Assembly: GCA_003955985.1 (NCBI GenBank)
Contig: CP033784.1
Span: 1,798,001-1,862,000, forward strand
DNA: 64,000 nucleotides
Origin: Corynebacterium jeikeium
Lineage (GTDB): Bacteria > Actinomycetota > Actinomycetes > Mycobacteriales > Mycobacteriaceae
Direction: 5' to 3'
Position 1 is the stretch's first letter; every line of letters starts with the position of its first letter. The translations under genes were made by a program, and so were the position numbers. The notes under the pieces were generated by a model. That model had not been told where the DNA came from. It did no database searches and saw nothing but the letters and a program-made list of their open reading frames with translations. This document shows, piece after piece, positions 19,657 to 29,912 of this stretch.

Positions 19657-19846
19657 GGTCTAGACCACTCCTTATAAATGGCTTCGCATCGCACACCACA
19701 CGCCTTTTCCGGGCACACAATTCAGCCCGTTCCGTGCGGCGAACGACATAATGAAAAGCAAAATGTACTGACCCCAACAGGCCAGTTAAAAGTTCCCCTA
19801 TACTCTAGCGCATCTTGTCCAACCGATACCGGGTAGTGTCGGTTAC

Positions 19847-20341
19847 ATGGCTGGCGAAGATATGCACGAAGTTAGTTCTGGCGAAAACCCACGTGGTACG
19901 GGCTCCCCCGCTAGCACCGGGGCACACGCCTCCGCGCGGCCGGCCGCAACCCGCATCGGCCAGCGCAGTACTCGCCAACGCCGCGCCGTCGTGTCGATTA
20001 TGAGTGAGGCCCCTAATTTTCGCTCCGCTGCTGACATTCATAAGTCGCTGACGGAACGTGGGGACAAGGTCGGCTTGACGACGGTCTATCGGACGCTCCA
20101 GTCCCTTGCAGAAATGGACATTGTCGATGTTCTGCACAATGCCTCCGGAGAGGCTCTCTACCGGCTGTGCGGTGACCACCACCATCATCACCTGGTCTGC
20201 ACCGATTGCGGCAGCACCGTTGAAGTCGCCGGCGGCCCTGTCGAGCAGTGGGCTCACAGCCTTGCGGAGGAGCACGGTTTTAATCTGACCGGGCACACTG
20301 CTGAGGTCTTCGGCCTGTGCAGGGACTGCCAGAAGAAGTAG
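19847..20341 (+). CDS. zur: Zinc uptake regulator, Fur family
   Basis: A 164-aa Fur-family repressor. N-terminal winged helix around TRQRRAVVSIM and VGLTTVYRTLQSL; then GDHHHHHLVCTDCGS (metal-binding His cluster and first CxxC) and a closing CRDCQ (second CxxC). Neighbours glyS, uppS and recO are those of mycobacterial FurB/Zur, which supports Zur rather than an iron Fur. The first ~40 residues are low-complexity and the true start could be at ATG 19862. The ArsR-type partner gene usual at this locus is missing. Confidence 0.88.
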   Translation: MAGEDMHEVSSGENPRGTGSPASTGAHASARPAATRIGQRSTRQRRAVVSIMSEAPNFRSAADIHKSLTERGDKVGLTTVYRTLQSLAEMDIVDVLHNASGEALYRLCGDHHHHHLVCTDCGSTVEVAGGPVEQWAHSLAEEHGFNLTGHTAEVFGLCRDCQKK

Positions 20342-20353
20342 CCCGGGCTCCCT

Positions 20354-20362
20354 CCCCCCCCC
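20354..20362. repeat. Nine-C homopolymer
   Basis: A run of nine C between the converging zur and uppS genes, followed by TAAAAAA. It is a likely site of length variation or sequencing error, outside coding sequence. Confidence 0.6.
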
Positions 20363-20377
20363 TAAAAAATTTCGGCT

Positions 20378-21100
20378 CTAGGCCTTGCCGAACCTACGGT
20401 CGCGCTTGGCGTACTCCACCACTGCGGCGCGCATGTCATCCCGACCGAAATCCGGGAAAAGCTTGTCCTGATAGACCATCTCCGCATAGGCGGACTGCCA
20501 GATTAAGAAGTTGGACGTGCGCTGCTCGCCCGATGGACGCAGGAACAGATCAACATCCGGCATAGTCGGCTCATCCAGGAACTGTGCGAAAGACTTCTCG
20601 GTCAAGTCATATTCGCTGAGCTCCCCCGCTGCTGCCTGACGAGCAATCTCTCTAGCAGCATCAACAATTTCAGCGCGACCACCGTAGTTGACGCACATAT
20701 ACAGAGTTAGCGCGTCATTGTCCTTCGTCTGCTCCTCGGCAATCTCAAGTTCCTTAATAACCGAGCGCCACAGTCGCGGGCGACGCCCTGCCCAACGCAC
20801 GCGAACGTTCTTCGAATCCAACTCATCACGACGTCGGCGCAGCACATCGCGATTAAAGCCCATAAGGAATCGGACCTCATCGACCGAACGGCGCCAATTC
20901 TCAGTGGAAAATGCGTAAGCCGACAGGTGCTTGACGCCCATCTCCAAACAAGCATCGACGCACTCCATCAGCACGGCCTCACCACGCTTGTGCCCCTCGG
21001 TGCGTTTGAGCCCACGCTGTTCGGCCCATCTACCATTGCCGTCCATCACGAGCGCGATGTGATTGGGCACGAATTGCTGCGGTACAGGAGGATTCAACAC
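20378..21100 (-). CDS. uppS: (Z)-isoprenyl diphosphate synthase (undecaprenyl/decaprenyl)
   Basis: cis-Prenyltransferase making the lipid carrier for peptidoglycan and arabinogalactan, 240 aa. Seen: [17 protein letters not shown] with the catalytic Asp of MDGNGRW, the [11 protein letters not shown] region, and the C-terminal [24 protein letters not shown] motif. Its position beside recO matches M. tuberculosis Rv2361c (decaprenyl synthase), so a C50 product is plausible; chain length cannot be read here. Membrane-associated in the cytoplasm. Confidence 0.95.
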   Translation of the reverse strand: MLNPPVPQQFVPNHIALVMDGNGRWAEQRGLKRTEGHKRGEAVLMECVDACLEMGVKHLSAYAFSTENWRRSVDEVRFLMGFNRDVLRRRRDELDSKNVRVRWAGRRPRLWRSVIKELEIAEEQTKDNDALTLYMCVNYGGRAEIVDAAREIARQAAAGELSEYDLTEKSFAQFLDEPTMPDVDLFLRPSGEQRTSNFLIWQSAYAEMVYQDKLFPDFGRDDMRAAVVEYAKRDRRFGKA

Positions 21101-21128
21101 GCTTCCTATTGTGCCCCACCGCTACTGC

Positions 21129-21878
21129 TTACTGCCAAAAAGCATCCACATGTTCCAGCGCCGGCACCCGGCGGCCCAGGTAGTACTGCAGGTACTTCGC
21201 CGTTAGGGTACGCGCCGTCGCAATCCGCCCCTCAAAATCGCTTGACGACGTATCGATGCCCGCCCATTGCTCATGAGCAAGCTGCCACATCAGATGCAGA
21301 ACCTCGGTCGGCGGAGTATCTGCACCCGGTGGCCTGCAGTTGGTGCACACTGCTCCGCCCAGTGCGGGAGAAAACGCGTGGTGAGGGCCGGCTTTGCCGC
21401 AGCCTGCGCATTCAAAGAGGCTTGGCTGCCAACCGGCCTGCGCCATTGCTCGCAGAATGTAGGAGGTCAGCAACAAATCGGGGCGATGGCGACCGGCCGC
21501 AACGTCGTCGAGCGATTGAGTGGTGAGATCCCACAATTCGGGAGCCGGCACTTGCTCCTCGCCGACAATGCGTTCGGCGACGTCCAGGACTGCACACGCA
21601 CAGGTGTAGCGCGCATAGTCGTCGACAAGCGGTGCTGCCCACGTGCGCACGGTATCTGCGCCTGCGATAGTGGACAGTCCTCGGCGTGGGTAGATGTTGA
21701 CATCCACGTCGACGAATGGTGAGAGGCGCGAGCCGAAGCGGCTCTTCGCGCGCCGCACGCCTTTGGCGACACCGCGGACTAAGCCGTGGTCGCGGGTGAA
21801 AAGGACGATGATGCGGTCGGCTTCGCCGAGGTCGTAGCGGCGTACGACCAGCGCACGGTCGCGATACGGCTCGACCAA
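21129..21878 (-). CDS. recO: DNA repair protein RecO
   Basis: Mediator that loads RecA on SSB-coated DNA in the RecFOR pathway; 249 aa. An N-terminal OB fold begins YRDRALVVRRYDLGEADRII. A four-Cys zinc finger follows in the C-terminal half (CAGCGKAG then CTNC). It lies 4 bp from the end of era, so the genes are cotranscribed. The amidase gene found between recO and era in M. tuberculosis is not present. Confidence 0.94.
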   Translation of the reverse strand: MVEPYRDRALVVRRYDLGEADRIIVLFTRDHGLVRGVAKGVRRAKSRFGSRLSPFVDVDVNIYPRRGLSTIAGADTVRTWAAPLVDDYARYTCACAVLDVAERIVGEEQVPAPELWDLTTQSLDDVAAGRHRPDLLLTSYILRAMAQAGWQPSLFECAGCGKAGPHHAFSPALGGAVCTNCRPPGADTPPTEVLHLMWQLAHEQWAGIDTSSSDFEGRIATARTLTAKYLQYYLGRRVPALEHVDAFWQ

Positions 21879-21882
21879 CTTT

Positions 21883-22842
21883 TTAGAATCCCAACTTGCC
21901 CAGCTGCTTCGGGTCCGACTGCCAGTCCTTCAATACCTTCACCCGCAGGTCAAGGTAAACATTCTGACCGAGCAGCGCAATGAGTTCCTTACGAGCCTTA
22001 TGAATGGTGGTGCCCATGCGTCGACCGTCGCGCCCCATGAGGATGGACTTCTGCCCCGAACGCTCGACATAGATAACGGCGTGGACATCCAGGACGCCTT
22101 CGCGGTCCTGGTTTGGCAGCACCTCATCAATCTGGACTGCCACGGAATGCGGCAACTCATCGCGCAGACCGCCGAGGGCCGCCTCGCGGATGAGCTCTGC
22201 CATCCGGGTGTGCAGATCCTCATCGGTGATGTGCCCCTTCGGGTACAGGCGCGGTCCCTCCGGCAACTGGGAAGCCATGACATCAATCAGCGTGTTGATG
22301 TTCTCGCCGGACTTCGACGACAGTGGCACCAGCTCGGCATCCGGACCGAGCAACTCCTGCAGCTCGATCAGGCGCTCAATAATGGTGTCGCGCGAGACCT
22401 TATCCACCTTGGACACAATGCCCATGATGTTCTTGCAACCTTTGGAGACGTTCTCGTAAATCCAGCGGTCACCGGGGCCAATTTTCTCGTCGGCAGGCAC
22501 GACCATCGCGACCAAGTCCACATCGGAGTAGGTCTCCTGAACCATGTCATTCAGGCGCTCACCGAGCAGCGTGCGTGGCTTGTGCAGACCTGGCGTATCC
22601 ACGACAACAATCTGACAGTTCTCGCGGTGGACTACACCTCGGACTGGATGACGCGTGGTTTCCGGCTGGTTAGCGGTAATAGCGATCTTCTCGCCCACCA
22701 GGGAATTGGTCAGCGTCGACTTACCGGTATTCGGACGCCCCACGATAGAGACGAACCCAGAGCGAAAGCCCTCCGGCGCACTGTAATCATCAGCATCTCC
22801 GCCAAGTCCAGCATTGGCCAGCATGTCATCAAGATTGCCCAT
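21883..22842 (-). CDS. era: GTPase Era
   Basis: Ribosome-assembly GTPase that binds the 16S rRNA 3' end; 319 aa from ATG 22842 (overlapping the upstream CorC-like gene by 14 bp). A longer frame to 22923 reads antisense-like hydrophobic junk and was rejected. G1 GRPNTGKS at 35-42, G2 ETTRHPV, G3 DTPGLHKP, G4 SKVD in place of the classical NKxD. The C-terminal KH domain carries the GRDGRRMGTTIHKARKEL region. The acidic ~25-residue N-terminal extension is also seen in actinobacterial Era. Confidence 0.96.
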   Translation of the reverse strand: MGNLDDMLANAGLGGDADDYSAPEGFRSGFVSIVGRPNTGKSTLTNSLVGEKIAITANQPETTRHPVRGVVHRENCQIVVVDTPGLHKPRTLLGERLNDMVQETYSDVDLVAMVVPADEKIGPGDRWIYENVSKGCKNIMGIVSKVDKVSRDTIIERLIELQELLGPDAELVPLSSKSGENINTLIDVMASQLPEGPRLYPKGHITDEDLHTRMAELIREAALGGLRDELPHSVAVQIDEVLPNQDREGVLDVHAVIYVERSGQKSILMGRDGRRMGTTIHKARKELIALLGQNVYLDLRVKVLKDWQSDPKQLGKLGF

Positions 22843-24157
22843 CAGTATCTTCTTCCTCGGAGTAAAACTCCGCAGTCGGCTCCACCACCACAGTGCGTAC
22901 CCGCATACGACCACGACGGTCACGCGAGCCCTCGGCGGTAAACTTCAGTCCTGCATATTCTACGTACGAACCGGGCAGTGGCACACGTCCAAGCTCATAT
23001 GCCAACAGACCGGAGACCGTATCCACCTCATCGGTGACCTCGTCATCGAAGACGAGTTGGCGCCCGTGGGCTTCGTCGTAAAGCTCTATGAGCTCGCCCA
23101 AGCTGAGGCGCGCCTGCACGCGGTAGGAGGCATCCCCCAGTGGTTCGATGGGGGCCTGCTCGGCCTCGTCGTATTCGTCGGCAATCTCACCGACAATCTC
23201 CTCGAGGATGTCCTCAATAGAGATAAGACCGGCGACCGATCCATATTCGTCGATGAGAATGGCGATGTGATTGCGGGTGCGCTGCATTTCATCGAGCAGG
23301 TCATCCAGTGGCTTGGAATCGGGCACAAAAACGCAGTCACGCATGACCTCGGAGACGCGAACACCGCGACCGCCATCAGTACGCGAGTACGTCTGCTGGA
23401 CAATGTCCTTCAAGTAAATGACGCCGACGATGTCCTCAACGCTCTCGCCAATCACCGGCAGTCGCGAGTGACCCGACTTCACGCATAGGGCCACTGCCTG
23501 ACCACAGTGCTTATCCGCCTCAATCCACACCATCTCTGGGCGCGGAACCATAACAACGCGTGCCGACGTTTCCGCGAGATCGAACACAGACTGAATCATG
23601 CGGCGCTCATCGTGCTCCACAATGCCGCGCTCCTGGGCGATATCGACCATCTCGCGCAACTCGACTTCAGTGGCGAACGGGCCATCGCGGAAGCCACCAC
23701 CAGGGGTGATGATGTTGCCGAACCAAATCAGCAACTTTTCCAGTGGCCCCAACACCTTGGCCATAAAACTCAGAACGACCGCGGTGGCGAGGGAAATCGA
23801 GTACGGATTCTTCCGACCCATCGTGCGGGAAAACACCCCGAGGACCAGGAAGGTGAACAGAGCCAACAACACCACTGCAGCCACAATGGCCCAGCGCTCC
23901 GGCTCGAAAAGCTTAAGACAAACTGCCGCAAGCGTCACTGCACCGATTGACTCGCACAGCGTACGCAAAATCACCAGCACATTGACGTGCCGAGCGCGAT
24001 TTTCTACGACCTTGAGAAGCGCATTAGCACCTGCGACCTCGTCACGCTGCAGCTCTGCCACGCGCGCACGGGAAATGCCTGCGACCGCAGTTTCGACTGT
24101 GTTAAGTCCGCCAGCGCAGATCATCGCCACAACGGCGACAATTATCAAAGTGATCAT
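22829..24157 (-). CDS. CNNM/CorC-HlyC family membrane protein
   Basis: 442 aa. The N-terminal DUF21/CNNM domain has about four hydrophobic segments (residues 1-20, 60-80, 85-110, 125-150), then two CBS domains (about 200-325; [32 protein letters not shown]) and a C-terminal CorC_HlyC domain (345-430). Homologues are linked to Mg2+/Co2+ export or homeostasis. The ATG overlaps the ybeY stop by 4 bp, so it is part of the ybeY-era unit, as in mycobacteria (Rv2366c). Confidence 0.92.
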   Translation of the reverse strand: MITLIIVAVVAMICAGGLNTVETAVAGISRARVAELQRDEVAGANALLKVVENRARHVNVLVILRTLCESIGAVTLAAVCLKLFEPERWAIVAAVVLLALFTFLVLGVFSRTMGRKNPYSISLATAVVLSFMAKVLGPLEKLLIWFGNIITPGGGFRDGPFATEVELREMVDIAQERGIVEHDERRMIQSVFDLAETSARVVMVPRPEMVWIEADKHCGQAVALCVKSGHSRLPVIGESVEDIVGVIYLKDIVQQTYSRTDGGRGVRVSEVMRDCVFVPDSKPLDDLLDEMQRTRNHIAILIDEYGSVAGLISIEDILEEIVGEIADEYDEAEQAPIEPLGDASYRVQARLSLGELIELYDEAHGRQLVFDDEVTDEVDTVSGLLAYELGRVPLPGSYVEYAGLKFTAEGSRDRRGRMRVRTVVVEPTAEFYSEEEDTDGQS

Positions 24158-24687
24158 CGCTCGTTAGAACGCTCCGGGAACGCATTGGGGTTAATTGGTT
24201 TTTCGGAAAAGCTCACGCCACGACGATCGATGTCGTCGTACCAATCCGCCAACAGGCCATTCTGCAGGGAGAACATCTGGCGCTCTTCCTCCGCCGTGAC
24301 ATGGTCATAACCCAACAGGTGCAGTACGCCGTGCACGGTGAGCAGTACCAACTCGTGGCTCAGCGGATGGCCTGCACGCTCCGCCTGCCCCGCGGCAAAC
24401 TCCGGGCACAACACAATGTCGCCCAGCATCGCAGGCCCTGGGCTAGCTGCATCTGGTCGGCCAGAGCCAGGAGTGAGCTCATCCATCGGGAAGCTCATCA
24501 CATCAGTCGGCCCCGGCAGATCCAGCCAGCGCACATGGAGGTCTTCGATCGTCTTCAAGTCGACAATGTGAATGCTCAGCTCAGCTGCCGGATGCACGTC
24601 CAGGCGGCCCAGCGCATAACGGGCAACGTCGATAAGCGACTCTTCATTGACGCCCTGACCGGACTCGTTGAAAACTTCAATGCTCAT
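24154..24687 (-). CDS. ybeY: rRNA maturation endoribonuclease YbeY
   Basis: Zinc-dependent endonuclease needed for 16S rRNA 3' processing and ribosome quality control; 177 aa. The metal site is [11 protein letters not shown] (H-x3-H-x5-H). The conserved block [10 protein letters not shown], a family signature, is also present. It lies between phoH and the CorC-like gene, the usual arrangement. The C-terminal tail after the metal site (about 45 aa) is slightly longer than in short family members. Confidence 0.96.
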   Translation of the reverse strand: MSIEVFNESGQGVNEESLIDVARYALGRLDVHPAAELSIHIVDLKTIEDLHVRWLDLPGPTDVMSFPMDELTPGSGRPDAASPGPAMLGDIVLCPEFAAGQAERAGHPLSHELVLLTVHGVLHLLGYDHVTAEEERQMFSLQNGLLADWYDDIDRRGVSFSEKPINPNAFPERSNER

Positions 24688-24703
24688 GTAATTTCAGCGT
24701 CCT

Positions 24704-25732
24704 TTATCGCTTTGTGGCGGACTGTCGCTTTTGTGGGGACTCGGCGCCCTGTTCAATACCTTCGTTATAGGCATCGTAGTCATCGTAGGCCTCGACAATT
24801 GCGGTTACCAGCGGGTTGCGCACCACATCCGCAGCCGCCAGCGCCGGAAAAGCGATTCCCGGCACACTGCGCAGCACCTCACGGGCGACAGCTAGACCGG
24901 ACTTCTGCCCTCGAGGCAGGTCGACCTGGCTGGCGTCACCGGTGATGACCATCTTCGAACCGAAGCCCAGGCGGGTGAGGAACATTTTCATCTGCGCCGG
25001 AGTAGTGTTCTGTGCTTCGTCGAGAATGATGAACGCATTGTTCAAGGTACGACCGCGCATGTACGCCAGCGGTGCGACCTCCACTACCCCAGTTTCCATC
25101 AGCTTTGGAATCAGCTCTGGCTCAAGCATTTCGCGCATCGCATCGTGCAATGGGCGCAGGTAGGGGTCAATCTTCTCGTGCAGAGTACCCGGCAGGAAGC
25201 CCAGGTTCTCACCCGCCTCCACTGCGGGGCGAGTCAGAATAATGCGTTCTACCTGCTTATTCTTCAGTGCAGCAACCGCCTTGGCCATGGCCAAGAAGGT
25301 CTTGCCCGTACCGGCTGGGCCGATACCGAAAACAACGTTATAGCGGTCGATGGCATCGACGTAGTTCTTTTGTCCCTCGGTCTTGGGACGCACGGTCTTG
25401 CCACGATGTGTCACGATGCCGCCACCGAGCACCTCGCTGGCGGACTTCTCCCCGCGATCCACAATGCCCACCGCGTGCCGCACCGACTCCGGGGAGAGCT
25501 CGTGCCCACGACGGGCCATTGCCTCTAGCTCCTTGAACGCGCGGACAGCCAACGAAACATCCGCCGGAGCACCCTTGATTGTCACAACTCCGCCGCGGAC
25601 ATGAATATCCGCTGCCAGCAGAGATTCCAGCAGACGTAGGTTCTGATCCGCATGACCGACCACAATCGGCGCGAGATTGTCATCGAGCTCGACGACGGCA
25701 GTGGTACGAGCAGTTACTGAATACTTTGTCAT
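24704..25732 (-). CDS. phoH: PhoH-like ATPase (PhoH1)
   Basis: 342-aa PhoH-family P-loop protein with GPAGTGKT at 138-145 and FIILDEAQNTTP as Walker B. The N-terminal ~110 residues hold a small KH-like domain typical of the YbeY-linked PhoH. It is distinct from the PIN-PhoH fusion at 1.3-2.6 kb. Its linkage with ybeY suggests a role in RNA or ribosome handling; the phosphate-starvation name is historical. Confidence 0.94.
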   Translation of the reverse strand: MTKYSVTARTTAVVELDDNLAPIVVGHADQNLRLLESLLAADIHVRGGVVTIKGAPADVSLAVRAFKELEAMARRGHELSPESVRHAVGIVDRGEKSASEVLGGGIVTHRGKTVRPKTEGQKNYVDAIDRYNVVFGIGPAGTGKTFLAMAKAVAALKNKQVERIILTRPAVEAGENLGFLPGTLHEKIDPYLRPLHDAMREMLEPELIPKLMETGVVEVAPLAYMRGRTLNNAFIILDEAQNTTPAQMKMFLTRLGFGSKMVITGDASQVDLPRGQKSGLAVAREVLRSVPGIAFPALAAADVVRNPLVTAIVEAYDDYDAYNEGIEQGAESPQKRQSATKR

Positions 25733-25744
25733 TATGCGTCTATC

Positions 25745-26524
25745 CTACTGACCAGGCGTGGGTGCGCCGCCCCAGCGCTTTGTCAACGGGCCCAGTGCGC
25801 AAAGAGCAGCAGCTCCCGCGAGGGCGCTGCGGAGAACTGTCGGGCCGAGTACTACCGAGCTAGCACCTGCGGCGCGGAAGGCCTCGAGTTCCCCAGGGCT
25901 GACTCCCCCTTCTGGGCCGACGATGAAAAGAACCTTGTCAGCGTTTGCTGCCTGCGCGGCGAAGTCCACGAACGGAGCTGTTTCCTCCTCGTGCAAAACT
26001 GCTGCCACACCACCTGCTGACGTGGTTTCCTGGATGAGTTGCTCAATATCAGCGGAGCTATGCAGGTCAGCGACCGGCGGAATCCATGCACGACGAGCCT
26101 GCTTGGCTGCCTCGCGCGCAGCCGACTGCCACTTGGCGCGGGCCTTAGTGACCTTCGCGGTACCCTGCCATCGGGCCACACAATTCACGGCCGCCCAGGG
26201 GATAATCTCATCGACCCCAGCCTCGGTCATCAAATCGACCGCAAGCTCAGCACGATCCGACTTCGGCAGTGCCTGCACCACAGTGACGTGCGGGCGCGGA
26301 CGTGGACGTTCCTCGGCGGCAACTACGCGAACGTGGACCTCACGCGGATCTACGTGCATGAGCTGTGCCCGCACCACCTTGTCCGCACCATTGGCAAGAA
26401 GAATCTCCGCGCCCTCCTTCAGCCTGCGAACGCTGATGTGCTTTGCCTCCGACCCGAGGATTCGAATGATTTCTTCCGGGCGCGGCAGCTCGGTGAACTC
26501 ACCGAGGAATACGGGCAAACTCAT
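25745..26524 (-). CDS. rsmE: 16S rRNA (uracil1498-N3)-methyltransferase
   Basis: SPOUT-fold methyltransferase using SAM to methylate U1498 of 16S rRNA; 259 aa. Seen: N-terminal PUA-like part with ISVRRLKEGAEI, VVQALPKSDRAELAVDLMTEAGVDEI, and the knot motifs VGPEGGVSPGE and LGPTVLRSALAG. Cytoplasmic. It sits between dnaJ2 and phoH as in mycobacteria (Rv2372c). Confidence 0.95.
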   Translation of the reverse strand: MSLPVFLGEFTELPRPEEIIRILGSEAKHISVRRLKEGAEILLANGADKVVRAQLMHVDPREVHVRVVAAEERPRPRPHVTVVQALPKSDRAELAVDLMTEAGVDEIIPWAAVNCVARWQGTAKVTKARAKWQSAAREAAKQARRAWIPPVADLHSSADIEQLIQETTSAGGVAAVLHEEETAPFVDFAAQAANADKVLFIVGPEGGVSPGELEAFRAAGASSVVLGPTVLRSALAGAAALCALGPLTKRWGGAPTPGQ

Positions 26525-26568
26525 GTGTGCTTCACACTCACTGGAGGGGGCTTTGGGGATGGCGTGTT

Positions 26569-27699
26569 CTAACGGCGGCGGAATCGGGAGAAGAAACCGT
26601 TGCGCTCACTCGAGTCTGCCACCTTGGCATCATCATCGCGGTGCTCGCGTAGCTTCTCCAGCAGCTCGCGGGACTTGCGGTCCAGCTTCGTCGGCACCGT
26701 GACATCGACGTGTGCGACCACGTCGCCGTTGCCCTCGCCGCGCAGATGCGGCATGCCCTTACCCGACAGACGAATCTGCTCTGCCGGCTGGGTGCCCGAA
26801 TCAACCTTGATGGTCATTGGTTCGCCGAGCAGGTCGTCGACCTCAAACTCGGTACCAAGTGCGGCATCAGCCATGGGCACCTGCACGTTAAAGTGCAGAT
26901 CATCGCCCTCACGCTCGAATACAGGGTGCGGGTCCATGGCAACTTCCACGTAGAGGTCACCCGCCGGGCCACCGCCCGGACCGACCTCGCCCTGCCCTGC
27001 CATGCGAATACGCATGCCATCAGAGATACCTGCCGGAACGTTGACCGTCAGATCACGGCGAGCACGGACGCGGCCATCGCCACCGCAGTTGTTACACGGA
27101 TCGGGGATGATCTCGCCGGTGCCCTCACAAGTCGGGCACGGCCGCGAGGTCATCACATTGCCCAGGAAAGAACGCTGGACCTGTTGAATCTCGCCAGTGC
27201 CATCACAGCTGGTACACATCTTCGGCTTGGACTTGGACTTCGAGCCGGTTCCCTCGCACTGCTCACACAGCACCGCGGTGTCCACCGTGATGGGCTTGCG
27301 GACACCGGTGAATGCCTCATCGAGGCCCAGAGAAATACGCAGCAGCGCATCTGCACCTGGCTGCACACGCGAGCGGCGCTGGCGGGTACCGCCGGCACCG
27401 CCGAAGAATGCCTCGAAGATATCGCCGACTCCGCCGCCGCCGAAACCGCCGAAGCCACCGCCTGGCATACCGCCCTGCGGATTGAGAGGATCTCCTCCCA
27501 TATCCACAATCCGGCGCTTTTCAGGATCCAGCAGGACCTCGTTCGCCTCAGAGGCCTCACGGAACTTCTCCGCAGCTTCTTCATCACCCGGATTACGGTC
27601 TGGGTGGTACTTGAGCGCCAGCTTTCGGTACGCCTTCTTAATCTCAGCGTCCGTAGCGTCCTTCTCCACTCCGAGGATGCCGTAATAGTCGCGTGCCAA
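26569..27699 (-). CDS. dnaJ: Co-chaperone DnaJ (DnaJ2 type)
   Basis: Hsp40 partner of DnaK; 376 aa. J-domain with HPD in [11 protein letters not shown], a Gly/Phe-rich linker ([11 protein letters not shown], then [11 protein letters not shown]), four zinc repeats ([32 protein letters not shown]), and a C-terminal substrate-binding domain. It starts 2 bp after the hrcA stop, so it is cotranscribed with its heat-shock repressor. In actinobacteria this is the second DnaJ, separate from the dnaK operon. Confidence 0.97.
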   Translation of the reverse strand: MARDYYGILGVEKDATDAEIKKAYRKLALKYHPDRNPGDEEAAEKFREASEANEVLLDPEKRRIVDMGGDPLNPQGGMPGGGFGGFGGGGVGDIFEAFFGGAGGTRQRRSRVQPGADALLRISLGLDEAFTGVRKPITVDTAVLCEQCEGTGSKSKSKPKMCTSCDGTGEIQQVQRSFLGNVMTSRPCPTCEGTGEIIPDPCNNCGGDGRVRARRDLTVNVPAGISDGMRIRMAGQGEVGPGGGPAGDLYVEVAMDPHPVFEREGDDLHFNVQVPMADAALGTEFEVDDLLGEPMTIKVDSGTQPAEQIRLSGKGMPHLRGEGNGDVVAHVDVTVPTKLDRKSRELLEKLREHRDDDAKVADSSERNGFFSRFRRR

Positions 27700-27701
27700 C
27701 T

Positions 27702-28739
27702 TTAGCTACTTCCTTTCAATACCCGGCCAACGTACTGTGCAACAGCAGCAACCGAGGAAATTGTTCCCGGATAATCCATAAATGTGGGGCCAACTACGCC
27801 CATGCCACCCAAAATTTCGGTGCCGGTTCCATAGCCAGTTGAAACAACTGAGGTAGCGCGCAGCTCCTCGTCCTCGTTTTCCTCACCGATGGAAACGCGA
27901 ACGTGGTGCAAATCCTGCGCGGCCGACAGCAGTTTCAGCACGACCACCTGTTCTTCGAGAGCTTCAAGAACCATGGGCAACGTAGAAGGTAAGCGACCGG
28001 CCATATTACCACGGGTCAAATTCGATGCCCCGGCCAGGATGAGTCTGTCATTCGGCTTCTCAATCAACGACTCCACCAGCACCGTCGAGCAGCGAATAAG
28101 CACATCCCGCAAATCACGCGGGGCGTTAGCCGCAAGATCGGAGATCGCAATCGACGCGTCGGCAAGCGTGTGCCCCGACATTGCGCGGTTGAAATGCTCA
28201 CGCAAGAGCGGCACGAGATCGGGATCCATCGGTGCTGGCAGCTCAACATTGCGCTGCTCCACGCGCCCGGTGTCAGTGATGACTACCAGCAACAATCGCG
28301 CGTCGGCGAGCTGTACGACCTCGCAGTGCCGGACGCGGGAGACCTCCAGCGTCGGCACCTGCACCACTGCGACCTGACGAGTTAGCTGGGCCAGCAGCTG
28401 CACACTGCGGCGCAGCACGTCCTCCAGATCGACGCCGCCTTCGAGGAACTCGAGGATAGCTCGGCGCTCGGCCCGGGACAGCGGCTTAATCTGCGAAAGA
28501 TTGTCCACAAAAAGGCGGTAGCCCTTCTCAGTCGGGATACGCCCGGACGATGCATGTTCCTGCTGGATATAACCTTCAGCCTCCAGCACCGCCATGTCAT
28601 TTCTAATGGTCGCCGAGGACACACCCAGATTGTGGCGCTCCACCAGAGCCTTCGAGCCGACCGGCTCCTGGGAAGCTACGTAATCCGAGACAATTGCCCG
28701 AAGAACTTCCTGCCTGCGCTTATCCGTCTGAGATGACAT
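27702..28739 (-). CDS. hrcA: Heat-inducible transcription repressor HrcA
   Basis: Winged-helix repressor of groE-type heat-shock genes through CIRCE sites; 345 aa. The N-terminus [28 protein letters not shown] is characteristic and is followed by the [15 protein letters not shown] recognition region. ATG start. No CIRCE sequence (TTAGCACTC-N9-GAGTGCTAA) was seen in the short gap upstream, so autoregulation through a local site is not supported. Followed by dnaJ2. Confidence 0.96.
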   Translation of the reverse strand: MSSQTDKRRQEVLRAIVSDYVASQEPVGSKALVERHNLGVSSATIRNDMAVLEAEGYIQQEHASSGRIPTEKGYRLFVDNLSQIKPLSRAERRAILEFLEGGVDLEDVLRRSVQLLAQLTRQVAVVQVPTLEVSRVRHCEVVQLADARLLLVVITDTGRVEQRNVELPAPMDPDLVPLLREHFNRAMSGHTLADASIAISDLAANAPRDLRDVLIRCSTVLVESLIEKPNDRLILAGASNLTRGNMAGRLPSTLPMVLEALEEQVVVLKLLSAAQDLHHVRVSIGEENEDEELRATSVVSTGYGTGTEILGGMGVVGPTFMDYPGTISSVAAVAQYVGRVLKGSS

Positions 28740-28748
28740 GCGGATAGT

Positions 28749-29912
28749 TTAACTAAGGATATCAACAATTATTGCGTCGGCCAGCAAACGACCGCGATTG
28801 GTCAGCTGAATCCGCTGGCCACCATCGACGGAAACAAACTCCACCATGCCCGCTTCCGCTTGCCGACGTGCCTTGCCCAGCTCATCCTCACCGAGCAGAT
28901 TGGCATCGATACCCTCGGCCAAGCGGAGGCCCAGCATAATCTTCTCAGTGTGCCGATCCTCGGCCGTTAGCCCTTCTGAATCCTTAATCGGCAATTCTCC
29001 GCCGGAAATGGTCGCCGCGTAGCGAGCCGGATGCTTGACGTTGTAAAACCTCGTGCCATCCAGGTGCGAATGTGCACCGGGGCCCGCACCCCACCAATTT
29101 CCATCGCGCCAGTAGAGCATATTGTGACGACATTGGCCGCCCGGTTTTGCCCAGTTGGACACCTCGTACCAGGAAAAACCGGCTTGACTCAGTGCGGCAT
29201 CGATGCGCTCGTAGCGGTCGGCGAGATCGTCGTCGTCAGGCATCGGCAGCTCACCACGACGGACCTTACGCGCCATCGCGGTACCCGGCTCGACGATCAG
29301 TGAGTACGCCGAAACATGATCGACGTCCGTGGCCAGGACTGCCTCCAACGTCGTATCGAGGTTCGCCATCGACTCCCCTGGCGTGCCATAGATAACGTCG
29401 AGGTTGATGTGCTCAAAGCCGGCCGCGCGTGCCTCCGCCACTGCCGCCGCAGGACGCCCCGGCGTGTGCGTACGATCCAGAGTGGCCAGCACATGCGGCA
29501 CAGCCGACTGCATGCCCAGACTCACCCGGGTAAACCCTGCCTCGGCCAAGCCTTCGAAAAACTCCGGGGAGGTCGACTCGGGATTCGACTCGGTGGTGAC
29601 CTCGGCGTCGTCGGCAAGCCCAAAGCTGTTGCGCACACCGTCGAGCAGGCGACGAAGACCACTCGCCCCCAACATCGACGGCGTACCACCGCCGACGAAT
29701 ACGGTATCGGCGCCACGCGCTAGTTCGGGGTGCTTTACGACGGCCATCTCGAGCTCAGCCACGATGGCATCGAGGTAGTCTCCCTGCGTTGCGCCACTGC
29801 CCAGCTGACCTGGCGTGTACGTGTTGAAATCACAGTAGCCACAACGGGTGGCACAGAATGGGACGTGTAAGTAGACACCGAAGGAATCGGTGTGTGCGGA
29901 GGCTTCGCTCAC
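28749..29912 (-). CDS. hemW: Radical SAM heme chaperone HemW
   Basis: 387-aa coproporphyrinogen-oxidase-like radical SAM protein. The [4Fe-4S] motif is CATRCGYCDF (CxxxCxxC), with GGGTPSML and the SLGMQSA region following. Like HemW proteins it probably inserts heme into respiratory targets rather than oxidising coproporphyrinogen, though the family is often misnamed HemN. The GTG start overlaps the upstream TGA by 4 bp. Confidence 0.93.
   Translation of the reverse strand: MSEASAHTDSFGVYLHVPFCATRCGYCDFNTYTPGQLGSGATQGDYLDAIVAELEMAVVKHPELARGADTVFVGGGTPSMLGASGLRRLLDGVRNSFGLADDAEVTTESNPESTSPEFFEGLAEAGFTRVSLGMQSAVPHVLATLDRTHTPGRPAAAVAEARAAGFEHINLDVIYGTPGESMANLDTTLEAVLATDVDHVSAYSLIVEPGTAMARKVRRGELPMPDDDDLADRYERIDAALSQAGFSWYEVSNWAKPGGQCRHNMLYWRDGNWWGAGPGAHSHLDGTRFYNVKHPARYAATISGGELPIKDSEGLTAEDRHTEKIMLGLRLAEGIDANLLGEDELGKARRQAEAGMVEFVSVDGGQRIQLTNRGRLLADAIIVDILS

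Noticed and set aside
28740..28760. CIRCE operator before hrcA
   Set aside because: Searched for TTAGCACTC/GAGTGCTAA arms; none present.
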